A DNA stretch of 20,097 bases from Treponema sp. (GTDB taxonomy: Bacteria; Spirochaetota; Spirochaetia; Treponematales; Treponemataceae): assembly GCA_016297415.1 (NCBI GenBank), contig JAEDGQ010000028.1, positions 1 through 20,097 on the forward strand, written 5' to 3'. The position numbers and the translations under genes are program-made. The notes beneath the pieces are model-generated. The model was not told the origin of the DNA and did not search any database. It saw nothing but the letters and a program-made list of their open reading frames with translations. Shown in pieces: positions 1 through 6,898 of the stretch. The stretch's first letter is position 1. Each line of letters starts with the position of its first letter.

Positions 1-53
1 TTCACTCCTTTGCGCCATTTTCAATATAAAATCGGTTATAATGCGTTTGCCCT
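1..53 (-). mobile_element. Partial MITE copy A (right end only)
   Basis: The first 53 bases match one end of the 215-bp element found in full at 5203-5417, 10186-10400 and 14831-15044. They run up to the intact 18-bp terminal repeat TTATAATGCGTTTGCCCT. The copy has the same orientation as the one at 10186-10400. The rest lies outside the window, so its target duplication cannot be checked. It abuts the 3' end of the gene at 76-921. Confidence 0.85.
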
Positions 54-75
54 GATAGGAGAATACTTCTATTTT

Positions 76-921
76 TTAATCGTCGCTCTGTTTTTCGTTT
101 TCAGGAATTTCTTCATCAACACCAGAGCGGTTTCTTAAATACTGAAGGAAAGAAATTCCGTCGCTGTTGCATTTAGAAATAAGATCAAGTTCTGTTGTAC
201 CCAAGTCTAAATCATAGCAGACCTGAAGATATTTTTTTGCATCATCTTTCTTTTTTTTCTCGTACAGGTACTGAGAATAATACATATTGGCGAGATACTG
301 TTCCCCCGCTGTTTTTGCACCTTTCAAACCGTTGGCATACAGTTCTCTTGCCCGTTTATCACTACCAAATGGAGCCGGAGCATAAAAGTGCCAGTTTGCA
401 AGACAGGAATTTGCCAGTGTAAAGTACTTGTCTTTTGCAATTGCCGCTGTGTACCAGGCCTTAACCTTAAATCCATACTTAAAGCAGGCAGCTACTGATC
501 TTGTCATGTAGTAGTTAGTAATATCTGCACAGACTATATAAGTCCACTTGCTGATTTTTTCGTCAGATCTTTTTTCAATCATGGCGTGATATTTTTTCAT
601 GCGGACCTGAGTCTGTTTTCTTAAAGCTGCACGATGTTCTTTTGAATAAAGGTGTTCGTAAGTTTCAAGAAAATAAATGGCATCAAGAAGACAGGCTTCC
701 TGTTCGTAGTCAATGGCATTTTCTTCCAGAGACGCAAAAGTTTCTGTCTTGATTTCGTCAATTTCCCGGATGGCATCTGTATGATCCCAGCTTTTCATAA
801 TGATTCGCTGGATTACAAATTCATTTAATTTCTGCTCTGTATACTGAGAAATTTCATTTTCTGCCAGAAGAGGCATGCTGCATAAAACTGCTGCAAAAAC
901 TGCTAAAAAGATTTTTTTCAT
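76..921 (-). CDS. Exported TPR-like protein of unknown function
   Basis: This gene encodes 281 residues. The chosen ATG at 921 begins a clear Sec signal peptide: MKK, then a hydrophobic stretch to about residue 20, with likely cleavage after SMPLLA. A longer reading from 993 would put about 24 polar residues in front of it and is less likely. AGGGAG lies about 12 nt upstream of the ATG, with AAAGG closer. The mature part is helical. A central stretch with LANWHFYAPAPFG, an E-Y-N-Y-S-Q-Y pattern and KKDDAKKYLQ looks like TPR-type helix pairs. There is no lipobox and no catalytic motif, so a periplasmic scaffold or binding role is inferred only. A 33-codon ORF with its own ribosome site lies 38 bp upstream on the same strand. 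The function is not recognised. Confidence 0.85.
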   Translation of the reverse strand: MKKIFLAVFAAVLCSMPLLAENEISQYTEQKLNEFVIQRIIMKSWDHTDAIREIDEIKTETFASLEENAIDYEQEACLLDAIYFLETYEHLYSKEHRAALRKQTQVRMKKYHAMIEKRSDEKISKWTYIVCADITNYYMTRSVAACFKYGFKVKAWYTAAIAKDKYFTLANSCLANWHFYAPAPFGSDKRARELYANGLKGAKTAGEQYLANMYYSQYLYEKKKKDDAKKYLQVCYDLDLGTTELDLISKCNSDGISFLQYLRNRSGVDEEIPENEKQSDD

Positions 922-959
922 ACCTTTAAAAACTCCCTGCTCAAAACTGGTTACACCTT

Positions 960-1061
960 TTAGAAAAGAACCGAAACAAGACTTCCTGCACAAAGAACCA
1001 GAGAAAGAGCCAGTATTATATTTACTATTTTAGTATAACGCGAAAAAAGACTAAGCGTCAT
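960..1061 (-). CDS. Putative 33-residue single-pass membrane peptide
   Basis: ATG at 1061 to TAA at 960-962 gives 33 residues beginning MTLSLFSRYTK, followed by one hydrophobic stretch (about residues 11-32) rich in Leu, Val, Ile and Ala. AGGAG stands 5 nt before the ATG, a better ribosome site than several long genes here have. The gene is co-directional with the exported protein gene starting at 921, with a 38-bp gap, so the two are probably co-transcribed. It could be a leader peptide or a small membrane protein. A chance ORF is possible at this length. Confidence 0.45.
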   Translation of the reverse strand: MTLSLFSRYTKIVNIILALSLVLCAGSLVSVLF

Positions 1062-1105
1062 AAAGACTCCTGTTAACTAATTTTACTAGGAATATTGGGT
1101 TAGGG

Positions 1106-1195
1106 ATAGTAGTGGCCGCAAAGCGGGTGCGGAGCACCGGAGGCGAAAGCCGGAGCCACGAATAGCCCGGCGGCTTTGAAAAAGCCGCAACCTCC
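1106..1195. repeat. GC-rich hairpin repeat, family 1 (copy 1)
   Basis: This is a GC-rich block in AT-rich surroundings, made of short hairpin modules: GTGCGGAGCAC, CCGG-AGGCGAAAG-CCGG, and GCGGCTTT-GAA-AAAGCCGC. The core (GGAGGCGAAAGCCGGAGCC, followed by an AATAGCCCG segment) matches the blocks at 12190-12334 and, in reverse complement, 3186-3303. It lies between the divergent genes at 1061 (-) and 1242 (+). The preceding 1090-1115 has a GGAATATTGGG / GGGATAG low-complexity stretch like that at 13861-13910. Confidence 0.6.
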
Positions 1196-1206
1196 AGATT
1201 TTTTGT

Positions 1207-1235
1207 TTTATACTCATTTTTTTTCTGCCGATAAT
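1207..1235 (+). promoter_or_regulatory. Candidate leaderless promoter of the lipoprotein gene
   Basis: TTTATA (1207-1212), a 17-bp spacer and GATAAT (1230-1235) match the sigma-70 consensus at 4/6 and 5/6. The -10 ends 6 nt before the ATG at 1242, so the predicted start of transcription coincides with the start codon. No Shine-Dalgarno sequence lies before that ATG. The string TGCCGATAAT here recurs at 5469-5478, again 7 nt before an ATG. Confidence 0.45.
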
Positions 1236-1241
1236 AAACTG

Positions 1242-2390
1242 ATGAAGCGTTTAATTTTTACATTGACTGCAGCAGTCCTTCTTTTTACAGGCTGCTCTAA
1301 AAAACAGACACCACAGGAAATTGCACAAATGAAAGAATCAGCAAGAACCCATCAGTGGTATTTTTTTACTAAAAACGGATTTGAAAAAACATCCCTTCCT
1401 CAGCGTTCCGGAATTTCCAGCCTCAAACCATGGACTGAAACCCTACGCTGTTCCGACTCCGGCATCGACAGCAAAGGTCTCGGCTGTCTTGTTGTTAACA
1501 GACTTGGAATCATTCTTCTTGGAGAAGACGGAGTTCCTGTTTTAATGCAGGATATGGAACTTTTTTCTGACACTACAGCTTCAAGCCTGATTTTTGACAA
1601 CGGCAATCCATATATTACTTTGAGCCGTTCTTCTTTCTTTAACAAAGATGCAGCTCTCGATGTAAACAAAAGCGAAGAAAATCCAGACCGTCCTTATCTT
1701 GTACGATGTGATTTTGAAAACAGAGCTTTTTTCCCTGTAGTAACATACGGTGACTTAAAACTTGCTTCCGGCGGAGAAATTACAGGAACCCGTTTTGACG
1801 GAAAGAACTTTTTGATTTCTGCCAAATACATGGACCACAGCAAAACTTACTTCAATTATTACAAATTCAACAGTCTTGATGATCTTAAAGCCATGAGTCC
1901 TTTTACTCAGGAAGGAAAAATCATTATGACTGAAACTACAGAAGCTGCTTACCGCAAGGAAAACTCTCCTGCCAGATATTCTGAAGCCCCAAAACGGGTA
2001 AAAAATCTTCTTAAATCAATTCCTTCAACTTTTGATTTTGTCATTGAATGCAAAAACGCAGGGGGAGTTTCTCCAAGATATTTTACAACTACACTGGATG
2101 CAGACGGACTTACTCACGCCAGCACAATTATTAGCGACGGCTGGATCTGCGCTGTTTTCAGCGATGGAACAACTTATTTTAACGGAGCCCTGGAGGGCCG
2201 CCACATTGTAAACAGCGGCAAGAACATGGCTTTCCGTCTTCCAAAACTGCCTGAAGGTTATGTTTACTCTTCATTCTGCATCAGCGGAAACAAAATGGCC
2301 GTAAGCTGGGAAGAAAGTGACTTTTACAAAACAGGCCGTTCAGGATTTCTTGTTGTAGATCTTGGAAAAGTCCTGTATGGTGATTTATAG
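1242..2390 (+). CDS. Secreted lipoprotein of unknown function
   Basis: This gene encodes 382 residues. The ATG at 1242 starts a lipoprotein signal peptide, MKRLIFTLTAAVLLFTGC, with lipobox F-T-G-C and lipidated Cys18; this choice drops 22 residues from the longest reading. The mature chain alternates short hydrophobic strands with Gly/Asp/Asn turns (for example SSLIFDNGNPYITL, GFLVVDLGKVLYG), which suggests an all-beta, possibly propeller-like fold anchored to a membrane outside the cytoplasm. No enzymatic motif is visible. It lacks a ribosome-binding site and has a -10 box 6 nt upstream. The next gene follows after 30 bp on the same strand, so the two likely form an envelope-protein operon. 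The specific function is not recognised. Confidence 0.88.
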   Translation: MKRLIFTLTAAVLLFTGCSKKQTPQEIAQMKESARTHQWYFFTKNGFEKTSLPQRSGISSLKPWTETLRCSDSGIDSKGLGCLVVNRLGIILLGEDGVPVLMQDMELFSDTTASSLIFDNGNPYITLSRSSFFNKDAALDVNKSEENPDRPYLVRCDFENRAFFPVVTYGDLKLASGGEITGTRFDGKNFLISAKYMDHSKTYFNYYKFNSLDDLKAMSPFTQEGKIIMTETTEAAYRKENSPARYSEAPKRVKNLLKSIPSTFDFVIECKNAGGVSPRYFTTTLDADGLTHASTIISDGWICAVFSDGTTYFNGALEGRHIVNSGKNMAFRLPKLPEGYVYSSFCISGNKMAVSWEESDFYKTGRSGFLVVDLGKVLYGDL

Positions 2391-2420
2391 AAAGTTTTGA
2401 ATTTTTTCAGGCCTTTTTAC

Positions 2421-3140
2421 ATGAAAAAAAACTTATTTTTGCTTACAGTTTTATTTCTCCTCAACACAGCTTTTATGCCGGAACTTTTTGCCGGACCAGA
2501 TTCCGGAAATTCCGGCTCCCGGGCAGATGAAGCTTCTGAAAAAAACAATGCTTCCCATACGGACAATATATTTGCACTTAAAAACTGGGACTTTTTCTTT
2601 ACTCTTGGACCAATGGTTTATGTAAACACCGACAGCAAAAGTGCCCCAAGTCCCATAATGTTTGGCGGTGGTCTTGGCTTTGAATTTTTCAACAACCACT
2701 ACATAAACTTTCAGCCAAAATTTACTTTTTTTACCAATTATTATCTTTGGGATGGCAAAAACGCCCGTCCTGCAGAAATCGAAAACCGCACAGCCCTGGT
2801 CCTTTCCTGCCTTCTTGATCTTGATGCCAGCCACACCTGGATTTTCGAAAAAAACGCACTTCAGGCAGGAGCAGGTATAAGTTTTCTTGGAAGATTTGGT
2901 CTGCTTGCCAATGGTGTTGATGAATCTGAAAAAGACAGCGTTAAATCAATAAACAGCTGGTATTACCAGTCTATGAATTTTCTGTATCCGAATATTGCAG
3001 TCAGCTGGATGCGTAAGCTTGATTCAAAGTGGCATGCAGGATTTGAAGGCCGCATTTACATCCCTTTAGGTGCAATTGCTGACGGTCGGGGTTTTGACAC
3101 AATGATTGCTACCCTTGGCGTAAAAGTCTGTTCAAAATAA
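2421..3140 (+). CDS. Exported, probable outer-membrane beta-barrel protein
   Basis: This gene encodes 239 residues. ATG at 2421 begins a signal peptide (MKKN, then a Leu/Phe-rich core, cleavage near ELFA, about residue 24). An in-frame TTG at 2397 would precede the signal peptide with no benefit. After a polar linker the protein shows repeated amphipathic strands with aromatic edges (FFFTLGPMVYV, MFGGGLGFEFF, INFQPKFTFF, WHAGFEGRIYI, MIATLGVKV). This pattern suits a small outer-membrane beta-barrel and suggests a surface or envelope role. The protein ends in VKVCSK rather than the usual terminal aromatic, so this assignment is not certain. It lies 30 bp behind the lipoprotein gene and is followed directly by a hairpin terminator at 3141-3180. 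Confidence 0.8.
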   Translation: MKKNLFLLTVLFLLNTAFMPELFAGPDSGNSGSRADEASEKNNASHTDNIFALKNWDFFFTLGPMVYVNTDSKSAPSPIMFGGGLGFEFFNNHYINFQPKFTFFTNYYLWDGKNARPAEIENRTALVLSCLLDLDASHTWIFEKNALQAGAGISFLGRFGLLANGVDESEKDSVKSINSWYYQSMNFLYPNIAVSWMRKLDSKWHAGFEGRIYIPLGAIADGRGFDTMIATLGVKVCSK

Positions 3141-3180
3141 AAAAAAGTCATCCACAGTTTTTGTGAATGACCCTTTTTAT
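3141..3180. terminator. Bidirectional intrinsic terminator
   Basis: An A-run (3141-3146) is followed by GTCATCCAC (3147-3155), the loop AGTTTTT and GTGAATGAC (3163-3171), a 9-bp stem with one mismatch. A T-rich run CCTTTTTATT follows. It begins right after the stop at 3140. Because A-run and T-run flank the stem, it can act on both strands. Confidence 0.75.
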
Positions 3181-3185
3181 TCTTA

Positions 3186-3303
3186 GGGCGTATCCCCGTT
3201 AAAACGGGGTCGGGTGTTCCGCACTTCCGCTTTCGCTCCATTCTGCCCTGGTTCCGCCATAGCGCAACCAGGGCAGAACTAAAGGTGCTCCATACCCTTA
3301 CGC
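3186..3303 (-). repeat. GC-rich hairpin repeat, family 1 (copy 2, inverted)
   Basis: Read on the minus strand, this block shares TGGAGCGAAAGCGGA, CCCGACCCCG and CGGGG-ATACGCCC with the copy at 12190-12334. It contains CCCCGTTTTAACGGGG and an 11-bp stem CTGCCCTGGTT / AACCAGGGCAG. It starts with GGGCGT on the plus strand, as does the copy at 12190. It fills the space between the terminator and the 3' end of thrS. Confidence 0.65.
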
Positions 3304-3318
3304 AGTTTTCTCAGTTAC

Positions 3319-5073
3319 TTAGATACCAACTACATGGTTGTTTACTTTGTCCTGAACATAAGCAACAAATTCTTCAAGTTTCATTGTTTTCTGTTCAAGT
3401 CCTGAAGACTGACGGAAGCGAACGCTTACAGTCTTTTCGTTCTTTTCGTTTTCACCAACAACCAGGATGTAAGGAGTTTTGTGTTCCTTTGTAATCATCT
3501 TAATCTTCTGACGCATATTTTCGTCAGAAATGTAAGCGTTGGCACGAATATCTGCAGCCTGAAGTACTTCCTGAACTTCTTTTGCATAGTCATCAAAGTC
3601 CGGATTTACTGGAACAACGGCAGCCTGTTCAAAGGCAAGCCATGTTGGGAAAGCACCGGCAAAGTTTTCGATAAGAATACCGAGGAAGCGTTCAAAAGAA
3701 CCAAGAATTGCACGGTGAAGCATTACAGGGTGATGCTTCTGGTTGTCTGCACCAATGTATGTTGCGTCCAGACGTTCAGCAGATGGAAGCTGGAAGTCAG
3801 CCTGGATTGTACCACACTGCCATTCACGGCCAAGGCAGTCATAAAGCTTAAATTCAAGTTTTGGACCGTAGAAGGCACCTTCACCTGGCTGGATTTCGAA
3901 GTCAAGACCTGCTTCGTGACAGGCATCAGCAAGAGCTTTTTCTGCTCTTTCCCATGTTGCAAGGTCACCAACGTGATCTTCCGGCATTGTAGAGAATTTT
4001 ACAACCAGATCATCAAAGCCAAAGTCATGGTAAACATTTTTAAGGAGCTTACAGAACTTAGCTACTTCTGAAGCAACCTGTTCTTCTGTACAAAGAATGT
4101 GTGCATCGTCCTGAACAAAACCACGTACACGCATTACACCATGGAGAGTTCCAGATGGTTCGTTGCGTACATCGTGACCGAATTCAGCAAGACGAAGTGG
4201 AAGTTCCTTGTATGTGCGGAGACGGCTCTTGAAGATTTCGAGAGCACCAGGACAATTCATTGGTTTAATAGCGAAAAGACGCTTTTCTGATTCAGTAATG
4301 AACATGTTCTTCTGGTAGTGTCCCCAGTGACCTGAACGTTCCCAGAGAGTACGCGGCATAATGGCAGGAGTATTAACTTCCTGGTATCCGTCACGGCGTA
4401 CCATTTTGCGCATGTAATCCTGAATTGTTGTATAGATTGTCCATCCGTTTGGATGCCAGAAAATCTGACCTGGATCTTCAGGATCAAGATGGAACAGATC
4501 CATTTCTGTACCAAGCTTGCGGTGATCACGTTTTTCAGCTTCTGCAATCATTGCAAGGTAATCTTTAAGATCGTTTGGTTTTTCAAAACAGAGTGCATAA
4601 ACACGAGTAAGCATAGGGCGGTCAGAGTCACCGCGCCAGTATGCACCGGCAAGCTTATCAAGCTTAAATGCCTGACCGTTAATTTCTTTTGTTGATGCTA
4701 CATGTGGACCACGGCAAAGATCAAGGTAGCCGTCCTGTTCGTAAGTAGAAATTACTGCATCAGCAGGAAGATCGTTAATGAGTTCAACCTTGTATGGTTC
4801 ATCTGCAAAAAGTTTAAGAGCTTCTTCTTTAGAAACTTCTTTGCGTACAAATTCTGCACCAGAGGCAATGATTTTGCGCATTTCTTTTTCTACTGCGGCA
4901 AAGTCGTCTTCCGTGATTTTATGGTCTGCAGGAAAATCAAAATCGTAGTAAAAACCATTGTCGATAGCTGGACCAATGGCGATTTTTGTTCCCGGGAAAA
5001 GATGTTTGACTGCTTCTGCCATTACATGCGCACATGAGTGGCGGATGATCTGTAATTTTTCGTTTTCTGCCAT
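3319..5073 (-). CDS. thrS: Threonyl-tRNA synthetase lacking the TGS domain
   Basis: The 584-residue enzyme charges tRNA-Thr in the cytoplasm. Family residues are all in place: editing-site HSCAH (His12, His16) and CRGPH (Cys120, His124); class II catalytic core with Cys274 (PMNCPGA), His325 (DDAHI) and His453 (MLHRAILGSFERF) as zinc ligands; motif 2 around FGHDVRNEPSGTLHG; and the anticodon-binding domain from about 484 to the end. Compared with the E. coli enzyme (His73, Cys182, Cys334) every landmark is shifted by about 60 residues, so the N-terminal TGS domain is absent while editing and catalysis are retained. The start is well supported: AGGTGA precedes the ATG, and the promoter at 5133-5161 leaves no room for a longer protein. 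It is probably transcribed alone. Confidence 0.98.
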   Translation of the reverse strand: MAENEKLQIIRHSCAHVMAEAVKHLFPGTKIAIGPAIDNGFYYDFDFPADHKITEDDFAAVEKEMRKIIASGAEFVRKEVSKEEALKLFADEPYKVELINDLPADAVISTYEQDGYLDLCRGPHVASTKEINGQAFKLDKLAGAYWRGDSDRPMLTRVYALCFEKPNDLKDYLAMIAEAEKRDHRKLGTEMDLFHLDPEDPGQIFWHPNGWTIYTTIQDYMRKMVRRDGYQEVNTPAIMPRTLWERSGHWGHYQKNMFITESEKRLFAIKPMNCPGALEIFKSRLRTYKELPLRLAEFGHDVRNEPSGTLHGVMRVRGFVQDDAHILCTEEQVASEVAKFCKLLKNVYHDFGFDDLVVKFSTMPEDHVGDLATWERAEKALADACHEAGLDFEIQPGEGAFYGPKLEFKLYDCLGREWQCGTIQADFQLPSAERLDATYIGADNQKHHPVMLHRAILGSFERFLGILIENFAGAFPTWLAFEQAAVVPVNPDFDDYAKEVQEVLQAADIRANAYISDENMRQKIKMITKEHKTPYILVVGENEKNEKTVSVRFRQSSGLEQKTMKLEEFVAYVQDKVNNHVVGI

Positions 5074-5132
5074 AAATATTCACCTGATTTTTAAAATCTT
5101 TCTTACTGATTATTCTTAAGAAAGTTCCTTAA

Positions 5133-5161
5133 AGCATAACGATTTAAGAGTAAATATTCAA
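5133..5161 (-). promoter_or_regulatory. thrS promoter
   Basis: On the minus strand, TTGAAT (5161-5156), exactly 17 bp, then TATGCT (5138-5133). The transcript would begin near 5126, leaving about 50 nt of leader with AGGTGA before the ATG at 5073. That is too short for a T-box riboswitch. A TTCTTAAGAA palindrome lies in the leader. Confidence 0.65.
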
Positions 5162-5202
5162 CTTATTACCATATATAAAGCAATGCACCCGCAGGTCTTT
5201 GT

Positions 5203-5417
5203 AGGGCAAACGCATTATAACTGATTTTGTATTGAAAAATGGCGCAAAGGAGTGAAACGGCTTGCGAAAACACTCGTTTTGTGCTGCCGCGAGAGCGGCT
5301 AACGTATATAGTTACAAGCACAAAACGCGTGTAGCATGCTAGCATGCGGTTTCCACAAGACGTTTTCACGACTGGAAGCCATTTTTAGCAGGGAATATAT
5401 TATAATGGGTTTGCCCC
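5203..5417 (+). mobile_element. MITE copy B, 215 bp, with target duplication
   Basis: The left terminus is AGGGCAAACGCATTATAA; the right terminus is its complement with two changes (C to G in GCGTTT, final T to C). The direct repeat CCCGCAGGTCTTTG stands at 5188-5201 and again at 5415-5428, overlapping the right end, so the target duplication is 11-14 bp. The interior contains CGTTTTGTGCT / AGCACAAAACG, GCCGC-GAGA-GCGGC and the perfect palindrome GCATGCTAGCATGC. It occupies the gap between thrS (-) and the gene at 5486 (+). It has no credible coding capacity. Confidence 0.9.
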
Positions 5418-5449
5418 GCAGGTCTTTGCCCGCCTCATTAACTACTGTA

Positions 5450-5478
5450 TTGTAGAAATTGAAAAAATTGCCGATAAT
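5450..5478 (+). promoter_or_regulatory. Candidate leaderless promoter of the 5486 gene
   Basis: TTGTAG (5450-5455, 3/6), 17 bp, GATAAT (5473-5478, 5/6). The -10 ends 7 nt before ATG 5486. Its context TGCCGATAAT is identical to that upstream of the lipoprotein gene at 1242. The -35 is weak; the TATAAT in the right end of MITE copy B (about 5401) is an alternative upstream -10. Confidence 0.3.
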
Positions 5479-5485
5479 GGAAGAT

Positions 5486-6898
5486 ATGGCAGAGAATAAC
5501 TTTAACGATCAGCTTTTAAACGCTGTAGACGCAAAAAGCGCATGGTTTGATGGAACAGCACTTCCAGAAGTTCTGGAAAACTATCGTCTTTTACACTCTT
5601 GTGTAAAAAACCTTTTTGAATATCTTCTCAAAAAAGCAATGATCACTCCAGATCCTTACAAAAACGATAAGAAAATTTCTGACATCATTCCACCAGAAAA
5701 TACAGGTTTCAGTGATAACGAAAAAGCCATGGTTATGGGTATGCGTTTTTCCGATTACGAAAACACAATGGACTTCCTCTGCAACTATTACAAGTTTTCG
5801 GTTTCAAACCTGCAGCTTCCAAACATCAGAAAACTGGTAGACCTTAACAATTCCATTCTATGGAACAACTTCACAGTTAATTCCAGCAACATCAATACAA
5901 GAACTCTTTCAAAAATGCTTTTGTCTGCCCACCAGAGTTCAGACCAGCTTACAGCCAGCATGATTAATGACAGCATCTCAAAAGCCGGCAAAGCCCTTCT
6001 TTCAATCAACAGAAGTTTAAAAGAACTGACAGACTTCCAGAGAGAAAACTACAAGGCAAATATCCGCCGTACTATGTTTACAAGTTCTTCTTTCAACTAT
6101 CAGAAAGCACTTTCTTCTCCAGAAGAAGAATTGACTCAAATCAAAAAGAACTTCACCGCAGTTATGGGAAAAATTCCTTTCTATAATGAACTGATCAACG
6201 AAATCATTAACGAAGACCAGTCTGCACAGAAAGAAAAACTCCGGCAGGAACTCTTAAAAAAACTTGAAGTTGAAGAAAGCCGGTCTGCAAAAAAAGAAGT
6301 AAAAATAGACACAAAAGAAATGCTTCTTACTGCCCTGAGAATTTTCGGTGCCATTCCGGGTCAGATTCTTGAAGCAAAAGGAAAAATCCAGGAAAACCAT
6401 GATGTTCTCGAAAGCGAACACAACAGCTTTATGGATAAATTCAAAAAAGCTCTTCGCAAGGCCTTTGGTATTTCCGAAAAACCTGTTTTCTACCAGATTA
6501 CAGTAACAGATCAGGATTCAGATACAAAGCATCATGAAAAGCTGGATTACTTCCAGTTTCTCAACGAACTGGAAAACAAAGCAAGAAGATACTCTTCTGT
6601 TGGTGTAAGAAAAGCACCAGGTTACGAAAAAATTGCACAGCAGAAAGAAGACAAGATTCTTGAATATGTAAATCAGCAGATTCAGGACTGTCAGAAACTT
6701 ATAAAAACTTTAAATGGTCTGGATGACTTCTTTAAGAATGCACCTGTACCTTCCAACAGACCAAAAATCAAGGGCCTCAAAATGGAAATTACAGCCATTA
6801 AGAATTCTGTAGTAAAAGCAAACCAGCACCGCTCAGAATACTCTGCATACATCGAAGAAGAGTCACAGCTCAGAAAACTTGGAATTTCAAATGACTAA
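5486..6898 (+). CDS. Unknown cytoplasmic helical protein, operon with SBP
   Basis: From the chosen start the protein has 470 residues. It has no signal peptide, membrane segment or recognised motif. Several stretches are charged and helical with likely coiled coil: the region around EEELTQIKKNF, the KEKLRQELLKKLEVEE stretch, and the tail with EYVNQQIQDCQKLIK. The start is uncertain. No Shine-Dalgarno sequence precedes ATG 5486, ATG 5477 or TTG 5459; 5486 is preferred because a GATAAT lies 7 nt before it in the same context as at 1242. The stop overlaps the next gene by 8 bp (ATGACTAA), so translation of the two is probably coupled. That couples an unknown cytoplasmic protein to an exported solute-binding protein. 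The function is not recognised. Confidence 0.85.
   Translation: MAENNFNDQLLNAVDAKSAWFDGTALPEVLENYRLLHSCVKNLFEYLLKKAMITPDPYKNDKKISDIIPPENTGFSDNEKAMVMGMRFSDYENTMDFLCNYYKFSVSNLQLPNIRKLVDLNNSILWNNFTVNSSNINTRTLSKMLLSAHQSSDQLTASMINDSISKAGKALLSINRSLKELTDFQRENYKANIRRTMFTSSSFNYQKALSSPEEELTQIKKNFTAVMGKIPFYNELINEIINEDQSAQKEKLRQELLKKLEVEESRSAKKEVKIDTKEMLLTALRIFGAIPGQILEAKGKIQENHDVLESEHNSFMDKFKKALRKAFGISEKPVFYQITVTDQDSDTKHHEKLDYFQFLNELENKARRYSSVGVRKAPGYEKIAQQKEDKILEYVNQQIQDCQKLIKTLNGLDDFFKNAPVPSNRPKIKGLKMEITAIKNSVVKANQHRSEYSAYIEEESQLRKLGISND

Noticed and set aside
3481..4071. Long plus-strand ORF of 196 codons opposite thrS
   Set aside because: It is antisense to a clear synthetase gene. Its protein is rich in Cys, Phe and Lys with no domain, as expected of a shadow frame.
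5074..5130. T-box riboswitch before thrS
   Set aside because: The predicted leader is only about 50 nt, with no specifier or antiterminator structure visible.
5166..5369. ORFs inside MITE copies (also 14797-15009)
   Set aside because: They cross the element boundaries and palindromes, differ between copies and have no ribosome site; the element is non-coding.
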